This document shows, in pieces, positions 24,521 through 33,209 of a DNA stretch of 64,000 nt (the first letter of the stretch is position 1; every line of letters begins with the position of its first letter). A program made the translations under genes and the position numbers. The notes below the pieces were generated by a model, which was not told the origin of the DNA, ran no database searches, and worked only from the letters and a program-made list of their open reading frames with translations. This DNA comes from Sporosarcina sp. FSL K6-1508 (GTDB lineage Bacteria > Bacillota > Bacilli > Bacillales_A > Planococcaceae). The stretch is taken from positions 2,677,001 to 2,741,000 of the forward strand of contig NZ_JBBOXF010000001.1 of the NCBI RefSeq assembly GCF_038007465.1. Reading direction: 5' to 3'.

Positions 24521-25162
24521 ATGACTGATTTACTGATTATTATTTTTCGGACTGTATTTCTATATATACTCATTTTGATTATCTTGCGTATTATGGGGAA
24601 ACGGGAAGTAGGAGAGCTTGGTGTAATCGACGTTGTTGTTTTCATCATAATGGCGGAAGTAGCTGCATTTGCACTCGATTCCCCCGATAAAAAACTAATC
24701 ACTTCCATTTTACCGATGCTCGTTTTGCTTATTATTCAAGTCATTTCATCTTACTTTTCACTGAAAAGTAAGAAATTCAGAGACGTTGTTGACGGAGAAC
24801 CGACACTAATTATTAGGCACGGTCAAATACTAGAGCAGGAAATGCGAAAACAACGTTACAATCTTGATGATCTGTTCCAACAACTTCGAGAACAGCAGAT
24901 TGGCTCTGTCCACGAAGTCTCTTTTGCCTATTTGGAACCATCGGGAAATCTGTCCGTATTCAAACATGATGACGTCCAACCGGTCCTTTCACTTATTTCC
25001 GATGGTGTCATCCAAAGTAAACATCTCGCACTTATCGGCAAAACGGATGAGTGGCTAAAAAAAGAATTGATGAACCTTGGAATAAATGATGCCGATAAGA
25101 TTTTCTATTGTTCTTTTGAAAGCAATGAATTGAAGTTTCAGCTAAAAAAACTCTATCAATGA
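24521..25162 (+). CDS. DUF421/YetF-family membrane protein (YrbG-like)
   Basis: A 213-residue protein with three N-terminal membrane helices (about residues 5-80) followed by the DUF421 cytoplasmic domain, recognised from LRIMGKREVGELGVIDVVVF and GEPTLIIRHGQILEQEMRKQR. YetF proteins have been linked to spore germinant receptor function and envelope homeostasis in bacilli; the exact role of this one is not evident. Its stop overlaps the stop of convergent spoVB by seven bases. In B. subtilis yrbG occupies this place. Confidence 0.88.
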   Translation: MTDLLIIIFRTVFLYILILIILRIMGKREVGELGVIDVVVFIIMAEVAAFALDSPDKKLITSILPMLVLLIIQVISSYFSLKSKKFRDVVDGEPTLIIRHGQILEQEMRKQRYNLDDLFQQLREQQIGSVHEVSFAYLEPSGNLSVFKHDDVQPVLSLISDGVIQSKHLALIGKTDEWLKKELMNLGINDADKIFYCSFESNELKFQLKKLYQ

Positions 25163-26703
25163 TTTTTCAGCAGTTTCTTGAACAGGAATAGATCACTTTT
25201 TTTCACTTGACCCGTTAAAATAAGAATTACAAGCAGAAAAAGACTTGTGATGGCACATTCCGTAAAGATTCCAAAATCACCGATCGGGATGAAAATAGGT
25301 CTCATAATGCAAGTCATGATAAAAGAGGCATAGGGTAAAGCAAACATCGTAAAACCGGTAGCGGTCGATTTGTTTTTTCGAAGTGTTGCTATATGAAGGA
25401 ATGAAGTAATGAGCACACCAAAACCAATCGCAAGAACTGCACCTGTGACCTGCAGACCTGGCTGAGAAGCGAGGATGAACATGACAGCCAATTTAGCAAT
25501 GCCGCCATAGACGGAATTCATCATTCCTGCCTTGGCATCCCCAGTTGCTTGTAAAATCGAATAGAGCGGACCTTGGATATAATAAAAGAAAAAGACAGGA
25601 GCAAGCAACGCCATATACGATGCTCCTTGGGTAACGTGAAATAGCTTTTCCGCCAACTCCTGTCCGTGGATGAAAAAAACCGCAGCGGCAAATGTCCCAG
25701 TTAAAGCAGATAAGCGAAGGGACAGATGAATCCGTTCTTTCAGCTTGCCCGTATTTTTTGAGGCGACCGCCCCGCTCACGGCAGGTACCAAGACAACAGA
25801 CAAAGCATACGGGATGAAAGCAGGAAAAAGGAGCAATGGTACAAGTACGCCGGATATAATGCCGTACAATGATGTGGCCGCTATAGCTGACACCCCTGAA
25901 AATGCGAGTGCACGGAGAAAGATAATCGGCTCCAAAAACCAAGTAAACGTGCCAAACAGGCGGCTGCCGGACGACGGCAATGCGATGGCCAGCAAAGGTT
26001 CCATTGGATAGCGTTTGAATTTCTCTTGCGGTTTTGGTCTACGTTTCTTTTGCTGTTTGTATTTGAATAGCAAATAAAGGACGGATAGCATCTCGGCAAT
26101 AAGCGTAATCCCCATTGCATAGGCAGCATTCATTGCTGTATTGTCAGATACAAGGAGATACGGTAAAAGCCAGGTGATTAGTGTAATTCGGCATATCTGT
26201 TCGATAATTTGTGACCAGGCTGTTTCTTCGATTCGTGCAATACCTTGGAAATACCCACGGATTAGGCCCCCGATAGCGGCGATAGGTACAATTGCGATTC
26301 CGACGTACAGTGTGGTGGATGAGGCTGAATTACCGAGCAGTGTTTCTGCTAAGTAGGGAACGAATAAGATAGAAGCCGGGATGAATACAACCGATGTTAA
26401 GATGGTGATGAAGGAAGCGGTCTTCATAAGAGAAGGAATTCTTATGGATTGCCCTTTTGCTTCGAGTTCAGCAATTACTTTAGCAATGGCAATCGGCACA
26501 CCAAGCTGCACAAGGGATAGGAAAAAAATGAAAGCAGGATATGCAGTCATGTAGATGCCGACTGCTTCTTCACCTGCAATCCGCATGAATTGAATTCGGA
26601 AGACGAATCCCAAAAGCTTGGTTAGGAAGACGGCAACCATCAGGACGACAGTTCCGCGGATGAATGAAGACAATTTCAACAACTCCTTCTCAATTCCGAT
26701 CAT
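25156..26703 (-). CDS. spoVB: Stage V sporulation protein B-like lipid flippase (MOP family)
   Basis: A 515-residue membrane protein with about 14 helices, of the MurJ/MATE-like polysaccharide exporter family. The N-terminus LTKLLGFVFRIQFMRIAGEEAVGIY...PAFIFFLSLVQLGVPIAIAK is the SpoVB/YtgP signature. SpoVB is needed for spore cortex peptidoglycan, probably as a lipid-linked precursor flippase in the mother cell. It is transcribed against its neighbours, as in B. subtilis between yrbG and secDF. Ribosome site AAGGAG lies 5' of the ATG. The closely related YtgP cannot be excluded by sequence alone, but context favours SpoVB. Confidence 0.88.
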   Translation of the reverse strand: MIGIEKELLKLSSFIRGTVVLMVAVFLTKLLGFVFRIQFMRIAGEEAVGIYMTAYPAFIFFLSLVQLGVPIAIAKVIAELEAKGQSIRIPSLMKTASFITILTSVVFIPASILFVPYLAETLLGNSASSTTLYVGIAIVPIAAIGGLIRGYFQGIARIEETAWSQIIEQICRITLITWLLPYLLVSDNTAMNAAYAMGITLIAEMLSVLYLLFKYKQQKKRRPKPQEKFKRYPMEPLLAIALPSSGSRLFGTFTWFLEPIIFLRALAFSGVSAIAATSLYGIISGVLVPLLLFPAFIPYALSVVLVPAVSGAVASKNTGKLKERIHLSLRLSALTGTFAAAVFFIHGQELAEKLFHVTQGASYMALLAPVFFFYYIQGPLYSILQATGDAKAGMMNSVYGGIAKLAVMFILASQPGLQVTGAVLAIGFGVLITSFLHIATLRKNKSTATGFTMFALPYASFIMTCIMRPIFIPIGDFGIFTECAITSLFLLVILILTGQVKKSDLFLFKKLLKNH

Positions 26704-26769
26704 TTCATATACACTAAACCTATGCAGAAATATCCGTACTTACGACTGTCCAGGAAAGGGATGGAAAAG

Positions 26770-27090
26770 ATGCCAATACGATTCGGACAACTGTTCACCC
26801 ATATGCTGCCTGCACTTGAAAGTAAAAAGACTGAATTTCATCTGTACGGCTATACAACAGTAACCGAAGAGGATATTTGGACATTCTGTGTCCAGAAGAA
26901 ATGGCGTAAAAAAAATGTCGAAGAGATGGGGATGCATGAAATTGCCAATGGAATTCTCAAAATCTCTCCTGCAGAATATATGACCTTTACACAGATTGAA
27001 GAGCAGCGCGGCTCTAACTGGTTCTCAGATTTGAACAGTGAAGAACTTCAAATCTTATTGACACCACATAAATCAAAAAATAAGTTATGA
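26770..27090 (+). CDS. comN: Post-transcriptional regulator, ComN family
   Basis: About 106 residues of the ComN/YrzD family: FTHMLPALESKKTEFHLYGYTTVTEEDIWTFC, KKKWRKKN and a tail with SPAEYMTF. In B. subtilis ComN controls the location and translation of comE mRNA near division sites and cell poles, with DivIVA. The ATG at 26770 is preferred because AGGAAAGGG ends nine bases upstream; ATGs at 26722 and 26761 are in frame, but the first has no ribosome site and the second is too close. Lies between spoVB and secDF as in B. subtilis. Confidence 0.8.
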   Translation: MPIRFGQLFTHMLPALESKKTEFHLYGYTTVTEEDIWTFCVQKKWRKKNVEEMGMHEIANGILKISPAEYMTFTQIEEQRGSNWFSDLNSEELQILLTPHKSKNKL

Positions 27091-27171
27091 TAGATTGAAA
27101 CATGTCCATTTGACACATGAATGACCGTGTTTCATAATAGACATATTGTGTTTTTATAATTGTTTAGTATT

Positions 27172-27197
27172 CAGCGCCTAGATGATGCAAGGCGCTG
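27172..27197. repeat. Inverted repeat in the secDF upstream region
   Basis: Arms CAGCGCCT (27172-27179) and AGGCGCTG (27190-27197), not followed by a T run. May belong to the secDF leader; no known family recognised. Confidence 0.4.
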
Positions 27198-27271
27198 CCG
27201 CTATTCTCGGAGTATGTACATAGATAAATGCCGTACAGCTGCACTCCATATTTAGAGGGGGAAATTGGAAT

Positions 27272-29542
27272 ATGAAAAGAAGAGGACGGATTGTAGCATT
27301 CCTATTACTAATCGTCGTGTTTGGCTTGACGATCGGGTCAACTGCAAAGCCGATAGTGAAAGATGTAAAACTGGGTCTAGATTTACAGGGCGGTTTTGAA
27401 GTCCTTTATCAAGTTTTACCTTTGAAAAAAGGCGGCCCAGATATAACAGAAGCAATGGTTAAAGATACAGCGAATGCGCTGACAAGCCGAGTTGACGTAC
27501 TTGGAGTAAGTGAACCAAGTATCCAAATCGAGTCGGGTAACCGAATTCGCGTGCAACTTGCGGGTGTAGAGGACCAGGAATCAGCACGGGAACTCCTTTC
27601 TACGCAGGCGAACCTGACATTCAGGGATGCTGACGACAATCTACTTCTGGACGGAAACGATTTGAAAGAAGGAAAAGCAAAAGCAAACTTCGGTGAAACT
27701 GGTAACCCTGTCGTTACGCTTGAAATGAAATCTCCAACTAAATTTGGCGAAGTGACAACATTGATTTCACAAAAAGCACCAGAGAATGTAATGGTCATCT
27801 GGTTAGACTTCGTAGAAGGTGAAGATTCATTTAAAGAGGAAGTAACGAAAGAGAAACCTAAATTCGTTTCTGCGCCTTATGTTAAAAATCCGATTAACTC
27901 ATCAGACGTTGAAATTTCAGGATCATTCACTTTGGAAGAGACGAAGAGCCTTGCGGGAATTTTGAATGCAGGTGCATTGCCTGTTCACCTTGAAGAAGTT
28001 TATTCGACGTCAGTCGGCGCTCAGTTCGGTGAACAAGCACTTAACAAGACAATTTTTGCGGGAATTATCGGTATCTCGCTTATCTTCCTATTCATGCTAG
28101 TATATTACCGCCTGCCAGGTTTTGTGGCAGTCATTACTTTGACGGTATATATTTTCATCATTTTGCTCGTCTTCACGCTCATTAATGGCGTACTTACACT
28201 ACCAGGTATTGCAGCGCTTATGCTCGGGGTCGGGATGGCGGTCGATGCGAATATCTTAATGTATGAACGGATACGTGAAGAATTGCGTGTCGGTAAATCC
28301 GTCAAGACATCGTTCATGGCTGGAGCGAAAAATTCTTTCACTGCCATTCTAGATGCTAATATCACGACTCTACTCGCAGCGGTAGTCCTGTTCATTTTCG
28401 GGACAAGCTCTGTGAAAGGATTCGCGACAATTCTTATCATCAGTATTCTAGCCAGCTTCTTGACAGCTGTATGGGGGTCTCGTATACTCTTGGGTCTTCT
28501 CGTTGATAGTGGTGCGTTTGACGGGAAAACAGCATGGTTTGGTATTTCTAAAAGTAGGGTTCATGCACCTGAAGAAAAAGTTGAAACATTGGAACTTACA
28601 ACGAAATTTGATCGATTTGATTTCGTGGCTTCGCGCAAAAAATTCTATATTATTTCAGCAGTACTGCTGATCAGTGGTGTCATTGCGCTTGGTATCTTCA
28701 AGCTGAACCTCGGTATTGATTTCTCGAGTGGTACGCGTGTTGAAGTGCTTGCCGATCATCCAGTGACGAAGGATGAACTATCTACTTATCTGGATGAAAT
28801 CGGGCACCCGACAGATGATATTGTCATTTCTGGTGATACGGGAAATATGGGTGTTATGCGTTACAAAGAAGACTTCAAGCAAGAAGAAGTCAACAAATTT
28901 AAAGCGGATCTTGCAAAAGAGTATGGTGCAGATCCGAATATATCAACTGTTTCACCAACAGTTGGTGAAGAACTAGCGAAAAATGCAATTAAAGCATTGC
29001 TCATTGCTATGCTTGGTATCGTCATCTACGTTGCACTTCGATTTGAATGGCGTATGGGAGTTGCAACTATCGTCGGACTTTTCCATGATGTGTTCTTTAT
29101 GGTCGCAGTGATCAGTCTTTTGCGCCTAGAAGTTGACATCACCTTCATCGCCGCAGTGTTGACGATTGTTGGTTACTCCATCAATGACACGATTGTTACA
29201 TTTGACCGGATACGGGAAAATATAAACCATCGCGGTCGAATTGATAGCGTAACGGAACTAGCTGATATCGTAAACAAATCATTGCGTCAGACGCTTGGAC
29301 GTTCTGTTAACACGGTGCTTACAGTCATCCTCGTTGTAGTAGCGCTTATGCTATTCGGTGCAGAGTCAATCCGGACGTTCTCAATCGCGCTTCTGATTGG
29401 ACTGTTTGCGGGAACTTATTCTTCGATATTCATCTCAGCTCAAATCTGGTTTGATCTGAAAAAACGTGAAATCAAAGAAAAAGGTGCCATTAAAGTTGAA
29501 GATACGAAGAAAAAATGGGGTTCCGACGAACCTATCGTATAA
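27272..29542 (+). CDS. secDF: Fused protein-export membrane protein SecDF
   Basis: A 756-residue fusion of SecD and SecF, the usual form in Bacillus. The SecD half has a first membrane helix, DVKLGLDLQGGFEVLYQV, a periplasmic-type P1 domain and five more helices with LPGIAALMLGVGMAVDANILMYERIREE. The SecF half (from about residue 450) has LGIDFSSGTRVEV and IVGYSINDTIVTFDRIREN. It uses the ion gradient to pull secreted proteins from SecYEG. Ribosome site GAGGGGG. Followed by a terminator, then lapA. Confidence 0.97.
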   Translation: MKRRGRIVAFLLLIVVFGLTIGSTAKPIVKDVKLGLDLQGGFEVLYQVLPLKKGGPDITEAMVKDTANALTSRVDVLGVSEPSIQIESGNRIRVQLAGVEDQESARELLSTQANLTFRDADDNLLLDGNDLKEGKAKANFGETGNPVVTLEMKSPTKFGEVTTLISQKAPENVMVIWLDFVEGEDSFKEEVTKEKPKFVSAPYVKNPINSSDVEISGSFTLEETKSLAGILNAGALPVHLEEVYSTSVGAQFGEQALNKTIFAGIIGISLIFLFMLVYYRLPGFVAVITLTVYIFIILLVFTLINGVLTLPGIAALMLGVGMAVDANILMYERIREELRVGKSVKTSFMAGAKNSFTAILDANITTLLAAVVLFIFGTSSVKGFATILIISILASFLTAVWGSRILLGLLVDSGAFDGKTAWFGISKSRVHAPEEKVETLELTTKFDRFDFVASRKKFYIISAVLLISGVIALGIFKLNLGIDFSSGTRVEVLADHPVTKDELSTYLDEIGHPTDDIVISGDTGNMGVMRYKEDFKQEEVNKFKADLAKEYGADPNISTVSPTVGEELAKNAIKALLIAMLGIVIYVALRFEWRMGVATIVGLFHDVFFMVAVISLLRLEVDITFIAAVLTIVGYSINDTIVTFDRIRENINHRGRIDSVTELADIVNKSLRQTLGRSVNTVLTVILVVVALMLFGAESIRTFSIALLIGLFAGTYSSIFISAQIWFDLKKREIKEKGAIKVEDTKKKWGSDEPIV

Positions 29543-29573
29543 ACAACATAATGAAAAGTTTCAAGTAATCATG

Positions 29574-29612
29574 AAACAGGGTATACATTTAAATGTATAT
29601 CCTGTTTTTTTA
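29574..29612 (+). terminator. Terminator between secDF and the LapA-domain gene
   Basis: A loopless 17-base-arm inverted repeat, AAACAGGGTATACATTT with AAATGTATATCCTGTTT (one mismatch), followed by TTTTTTAG. Confidence 0.85.
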
Positions 29613-29633
29613 GAGTACGAAAGGAGAGATTTT

Positions 29634-29978
29634 ATGAAGTTTCAATGGAATTTACTAATAGGTCTTTTATTCGCCATTATTATCGCTGTTTTTGCTGTCT
29701 TTAATGTTGACGCGGTTCAAGTCAATTATGTGTTTGGTAAAGCGCAGTGGCCGCTTGTTCTTATTATTTTAGGTGCAGCTCTTCTTGGTGCTGTGGTCAG
29801 CGGGTTTGTCGCAACGTTCTTGTCATTTCAATCAAACCGTCGAATCAAAGAGCTTCAAAAAGAAATGACCCTCAAAGAGCTGACAATTGCGGCGCAGCAG
29901 AATGAAATCGCGGAACTGCAAAAATATACTTCCCTTCCATCTAATGAGGAAGTAATTATTGATAATAAAACTGTATAA
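29634..29978 (+). CDS. LapA-domain (DUF1049) small membrane protein
   Basis: A 114-residue protein with two membrane helices (about residues 5-25 and 41-65, joined by a short loop FNVDAVQVNYVFGKAQWP) and a C-terminal coiled coil (SNRRIKELQKEMTLKELTIAAQQ). This is the LapA/YrvD family; E. coli LapA works with LapB in lipopolysaccharide control, but in Firmicutes the role is unknown. The ATG at 29634 is behind GAAAGGAGAG; the upstream in-frame extension overlaps secDF and the terminator and is not real. Same place as yrvD in B. subtilis. Confidence 0.87.
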   Translation: MKFQWNLLIGLLFAIIIAVFAVFNVDAVQVNYVFGKAQWPLVLIILGAALLGAVVSGFVATFLSFQSNRRIKELQKEMTLKELTIAAQQNEIAELQKYTSLPSNEEVIIDNKTV

Positions 29979-29980
29979 TC

Positions 29981-30027
29981 AAAGAGCGTCTTCCACCTAC
30001 TTACGCTGGGTAAGACGCTCTTTTTTT
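29981..30027 (+). terminator. Terminator after the LapA-domain gene
   Basis: Arms AAAGAGCGTCTT and AAGACGCTCTTT (29981-29992, 30012-30023), followed by T. Short loop region with CCACCTACTTACGCTGGG. Confidence 0.88.
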
Positions 30028-30130
30028 GTTGGGAAATTTGGTTTGAGTTTCTACCGCGGGTAATTTAGAAAGACTTTGCTTTTAGAGTCGTAGCCCATCC
30101 GCTATAATGAACGTAAGGATGTGAAGGAAT

Positions 30131-32470
30131 TTGATCGAATCAATGAAAAGATGGAAAGTGGAAAGGCCGGATGAACAACTGGTAGCGATGGTGACAAAGG
30201 ACCTCGGTATTTCATCTGTCCAGGCAAAAATACTTGCTTCAAGGGGAATAATAGATTCCGAAGTGGCAAAAGATTTTTTACATATGGATGCATCTAGCAT
30301 GCACGACCCTTTTTTATTATATGATATGGACAAAGCAGTTTCGCTCATAAAAACGGCTATCGCTTCAGACAAGAAAATTGCCGTTTATGGCGATTATGAC
30401 GGTGATGGTGTGACAAGTGTGACGGTCCTGACAACGGCATTGGAACGAATGGGCGCAGATGTGTTATATGCCATACCTAACCGATTCAAGCACGGCTATG
30501 GGCCGAATAAAGACCTTTTCTTAGAGCTGTATGAAAAAGGGACCTCGCTTATTATTACAGTCGACAACGGTATTTCTGGCGTCGATGAAATTGCTTATGC
30601 GAAATCACTCGGTATGGACATCATCATTACCGATCACCATGAAATCGGTGAAATACTGCCATCAGCTGATGCAATTATCCATCCCCGCCATCCAGAAGGG
30701 GCGTATCCGTTTGGAGAGCTCGCTGGAGTAGGTGTGGCTTTCAAACTTGCATGTGCATTACTTGAAGATGTTCCGGAAGATTTACTTGAACTGGTTGCTA
30801 TCGGAACAGTCGCAGACTTAGTGCCGCTTCGTGATGAAAACAGGTATTTCGTCAAAGAGGGCATTAGGCAGATGCGTGTTTCAAAGCGTCCTGCAATCCA
30901 GGCGCTTGCACGCATCGCTGGCACTGAACAAGCCACACTCTCAGAAGAGTCAATAGGCTTCATGATTGGACCCCGTCTGAATGCAGCTGGACGTCTAGGT
31001 GATGCTGCTCCGGCAGTCCAACTATTAAAGACAGAAGATACATCGCAAGCGACAACATTGGCAAAAGAACTTGATTCGCTTAATAAAGAACGACAAGCGA
31101 TTGTAACTGATATTACCAAGGAAGCAGAGGAAATGATTTCGAATATGTACGGTGATACAGTTCCCCTCGTATTCGTCATCGGTGGTGAAGGTTGGAATGC
31201 CGGTGTTGTTGGAATTGTTGCTTCACGACTGACAGAAAAATATTATCGTCCGTCGATCGTCTTGTCTATTGACAGGGAAACAGGAATAGCGAAAGGATCT
31301 GCAAGAAGTATTGCTGGTTTTGATATGTTCGCCGAGTTATCCAAAAATGCACAACTTCTCCCTCACTTTGGAGGTCATCAGATGGCGGCTGGAATGTCCC
31401 TTGCGGTGAATGATGTTGTAAACCTGCGTGAAAACCTTATTAAACAAGCAGAGCAGGTGCTGACGGAAGAAATGCTTATTCCAGAAGTTCGAATCGATGT
31501 TCCGCTGTCAATCAGTGAAATTGATGTCAGTGTTTTAGAATCGCTGGAACTGCTTCGACCATTTGGAATGGCATTTGAAAAGCCTGTTTACATGATTGAA
31601 GACATTACAGCCGCAAGTGTACGGAAAATTGGTGCCGCAAAGAATCATCTAAAACTGGAATTAACGGATGATAGTACTTCACTCGATGCCATTGGATTTG
31701 GGCTAGGCCTTATCGCCGATCAATTGACGCCAGGCGTGAGATTATCGGTTACTGGCGATTTGCAGGTGAATGAATGGAACGGTAATAAGAAGCCACAGTT
31801 ATTAATAGGGGATATCAGGTCTGATGATTGGCAGCTTTTCGACTTGCGCGGTGTTCGCGAACCGACAAGATGGCTTCCAACCATTCCGCAAGCCGACACA
31901 TTGTTCGTTGCATTTCATGAACAAACTGTGACACATTTTCAAACATCTATGAAAGGGATTTCTATCACTCTTTTCGGACAAGTAATGACAGCGGAGGCTG
32001 AAAATCTCGTTTTATTGGATATACCCGATGAAGTTGTCCAACTCGAAGAACTTGTGGCTACTATCAAGCCGGACCGCATCTATGCACATTTTCATGCGCC
32101 TGAATCTAGATATTTTGATGGTATTCCGGATCGTGAGCAGTTTGGCTGGTATTACAGTTTCTTGAAAAAACGTGAGAAATTCGACTTTGTTACAAACGGA
32201 GAACAACTTACAAAACATAAAGCTTGGAAAAAAGATACGGTTTATTTCATGTCAAAGGTGTTTTCTGAGCTTGGATTTGTTAAGATTGAAGATGGTTTTG
32301 TTTCCGTCATGGAAACAGCCGGTAAACGTGATTTGACAGAAGCGCCAGCATACAAAGAGCGCGAACGTCAGATTGAACTTGAGAAAAGACTGCTATATGC
32401 GCCTTATATGGAATTGAAACAATGGTTCGATACTGTGCGAAATGGAATTGTCGACAGGGAGGAACACTAA
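30131..32470 (+). CDS. recJ: Single-stranded-DNA-specific exonuclease RecJ
   Basis: A 779-residue 5'-3' exonuclease of the DHH family. Motifs: AVYGDYDGDGVTSV (motif I), ITVDNG, ITDHHEIG (DHH), then the DHHA1 domain GGEGWNAGVVGIVASRL with GSARSIAGFD and FGGHQMAAGMS. A long C-terminal region is characteristic of Bacillus RecJ (about 780 aa). It starts with TTG behind GAAGGAA. The stop TAA shares one base with the apt start (TAATG), so the two are coupled. Confidence 0.96.
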   Translation: MIESMKRWKVERPDEQLVAMVTKDLGISSVQAKILASRGIIDSEVAKDFLHMDASSMHDPFLLYDMDKAVSLIKTAIASDKKIAVYGDYDGDGVTSVTVLTTALERMGADVLYAIPNRFKHGYGPNKDLFLELYEKGTSLIITVDNGISGVDEIAYAKSLGMDIIITDHHEIGEILPSADAIIHPRHPEGAYPFGELAGVGVAFKLACALLEDVPEDLLELVAIGTVADLVPLRDENRYFVKEGIRQMRVSKRPAIQALARIAGTEQATLSEESIGFMIGPRLNAAGRLGDAAPAVQLLKTEDTSQATTLAKELDSLNKERQAIVTDITKEAEEMISNMYGDTVPLVFVIGGEGWNAGVVGIVASRLTEKYYRPSIVLSIDRETGIAKGSARSIAGFDMFAELSKNAQLLPHFGGHQMAAGMSLAVNDVVNLRENLIKQAEQVLTEEMLIPEVRIDVPLSISEIDVSVLESLELLRPFGMAFEKPVYMIEDITAASVRKIGAAKNHLKLELTDDSTSLDAIGFGLGLIADQLTPGVRLSVTGDLQVNEWNGNKKPQLLIGDIRSDDWQLFDLRGVREPTRWLPTIPQADTLFVAFHEQTVTHFQTSMKGISITLFGQVMTAEAENLVLLDIPDEVVQLEELVATIKPDRIYAHFHAPESRYFDGIPDREQFGWYYSFLKKREKFDFVTNGEQLTKHKAWKKDTVYFMSKVFSELGFVKIEDGFVSVMETAGKRDLTEAPAYKERERQIELEKRLLYAPYMELKQWFDTVRNGIVDREEH

Positions 32471-32982
32471 TGGATTTGAAAGAATATGTGACGATTGTAC
32501 CGAACTATCCGAAAGAAGGAATCAGTTTCAAGGATATTTCAACAATTATGGATAATGGCCAAGCATATAAATTCGCAACAGATGAAATCGTAAAGTTTGC
32601 GAAGGAAGTAGGTACTGATATTATCGTGGGTCCAGAAGCACGTGGATTCATCATCGGCTGTCCGGTTGCTTATGCACTTGAAGTAGGATTTGCTCCTGTC
32701 CGTAAACCCGGAAAGCTGCCAAGAGAAACAATTGAAGTTGAATATGATCTTGAATATGGAAAAGATACGCTAACGATTCACAAAGATGCCATCAAACCTG
32801 GCCAGCGTGTTTTGATTGTCGATGATCTTCTTGCGACTGGCGGCACTGTGGGAGCAACAGTCGAGCTTGTTGAAAAGCTGGGCGGAGTTGTTGCAGGCTG
32901 TGCATTTATCATAGAATTGTCATATTTAAACGGACGCGAAAAGCTTCAAGGTTACGACATGCGTTCACTAATCACTTATTAA
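32470..32982 (+). CDS. apt: Adenine phosphoribosyltransferase
   Basis: A 170-residue enzyme converting adenine and PRPP to AMP. PRPP-binding VLIVDDLLATGGTVGAT (about residues 116-132) and flexible-loop KPGKLPRETI are present. ATG at 32470 overlaps the recJ stop by one base and has GGGAGGA upstream; the in-frame stretch before it belongs to recJ coding sequence. Apt just before relA is the usual Firmicutes order. Confidence 0.98.
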   Translation: MDLKEYVTIVPNYPKEGISFKDISTIMDNGQAYKFATDEIVKFAKEVGTDIIVGPEARGFIIGCPVAYALEVGFAPVRKPGKLPRETIEVEYDLEYGKDTLTIHKDAIKPGQRVLIVDDLLATGGTVGATVELVEKLGGVVAGCAFIIELSYLNGREKLQGYDMRSLITY

Positions 32983-33049
32983 GAAATGTATGCAGACTAA
33001 GGTCGCTATAGTGAACCAATGCGCTATAGGTGCATTAGACTAGACAATG

Positions 33050-33090
33050 AAAAAGATCCTTCGCCATCATCAGCGGAGGATCTTTCTATA
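33050..33090 (+). terminator. Terminator after apt
   Basis: Arms AAAGATCCT (33052-33060) and AGGATCTTT (33077-33085), with TCGC/GCGG extending the stem, then TCTATAT. Only weakly T-rich. Confidence 0.7.
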
Positions 33091-33209
33091 TATGCGTAAT
33101 GAAGGGGACAACCACTTTTCCATATACTAACCCTTTACATGAGCATGCATTTATACATACAATAGGTAATACAATCATTTTTGCGGATAAAGTCGAAAGG
33201 GGTAAGAGT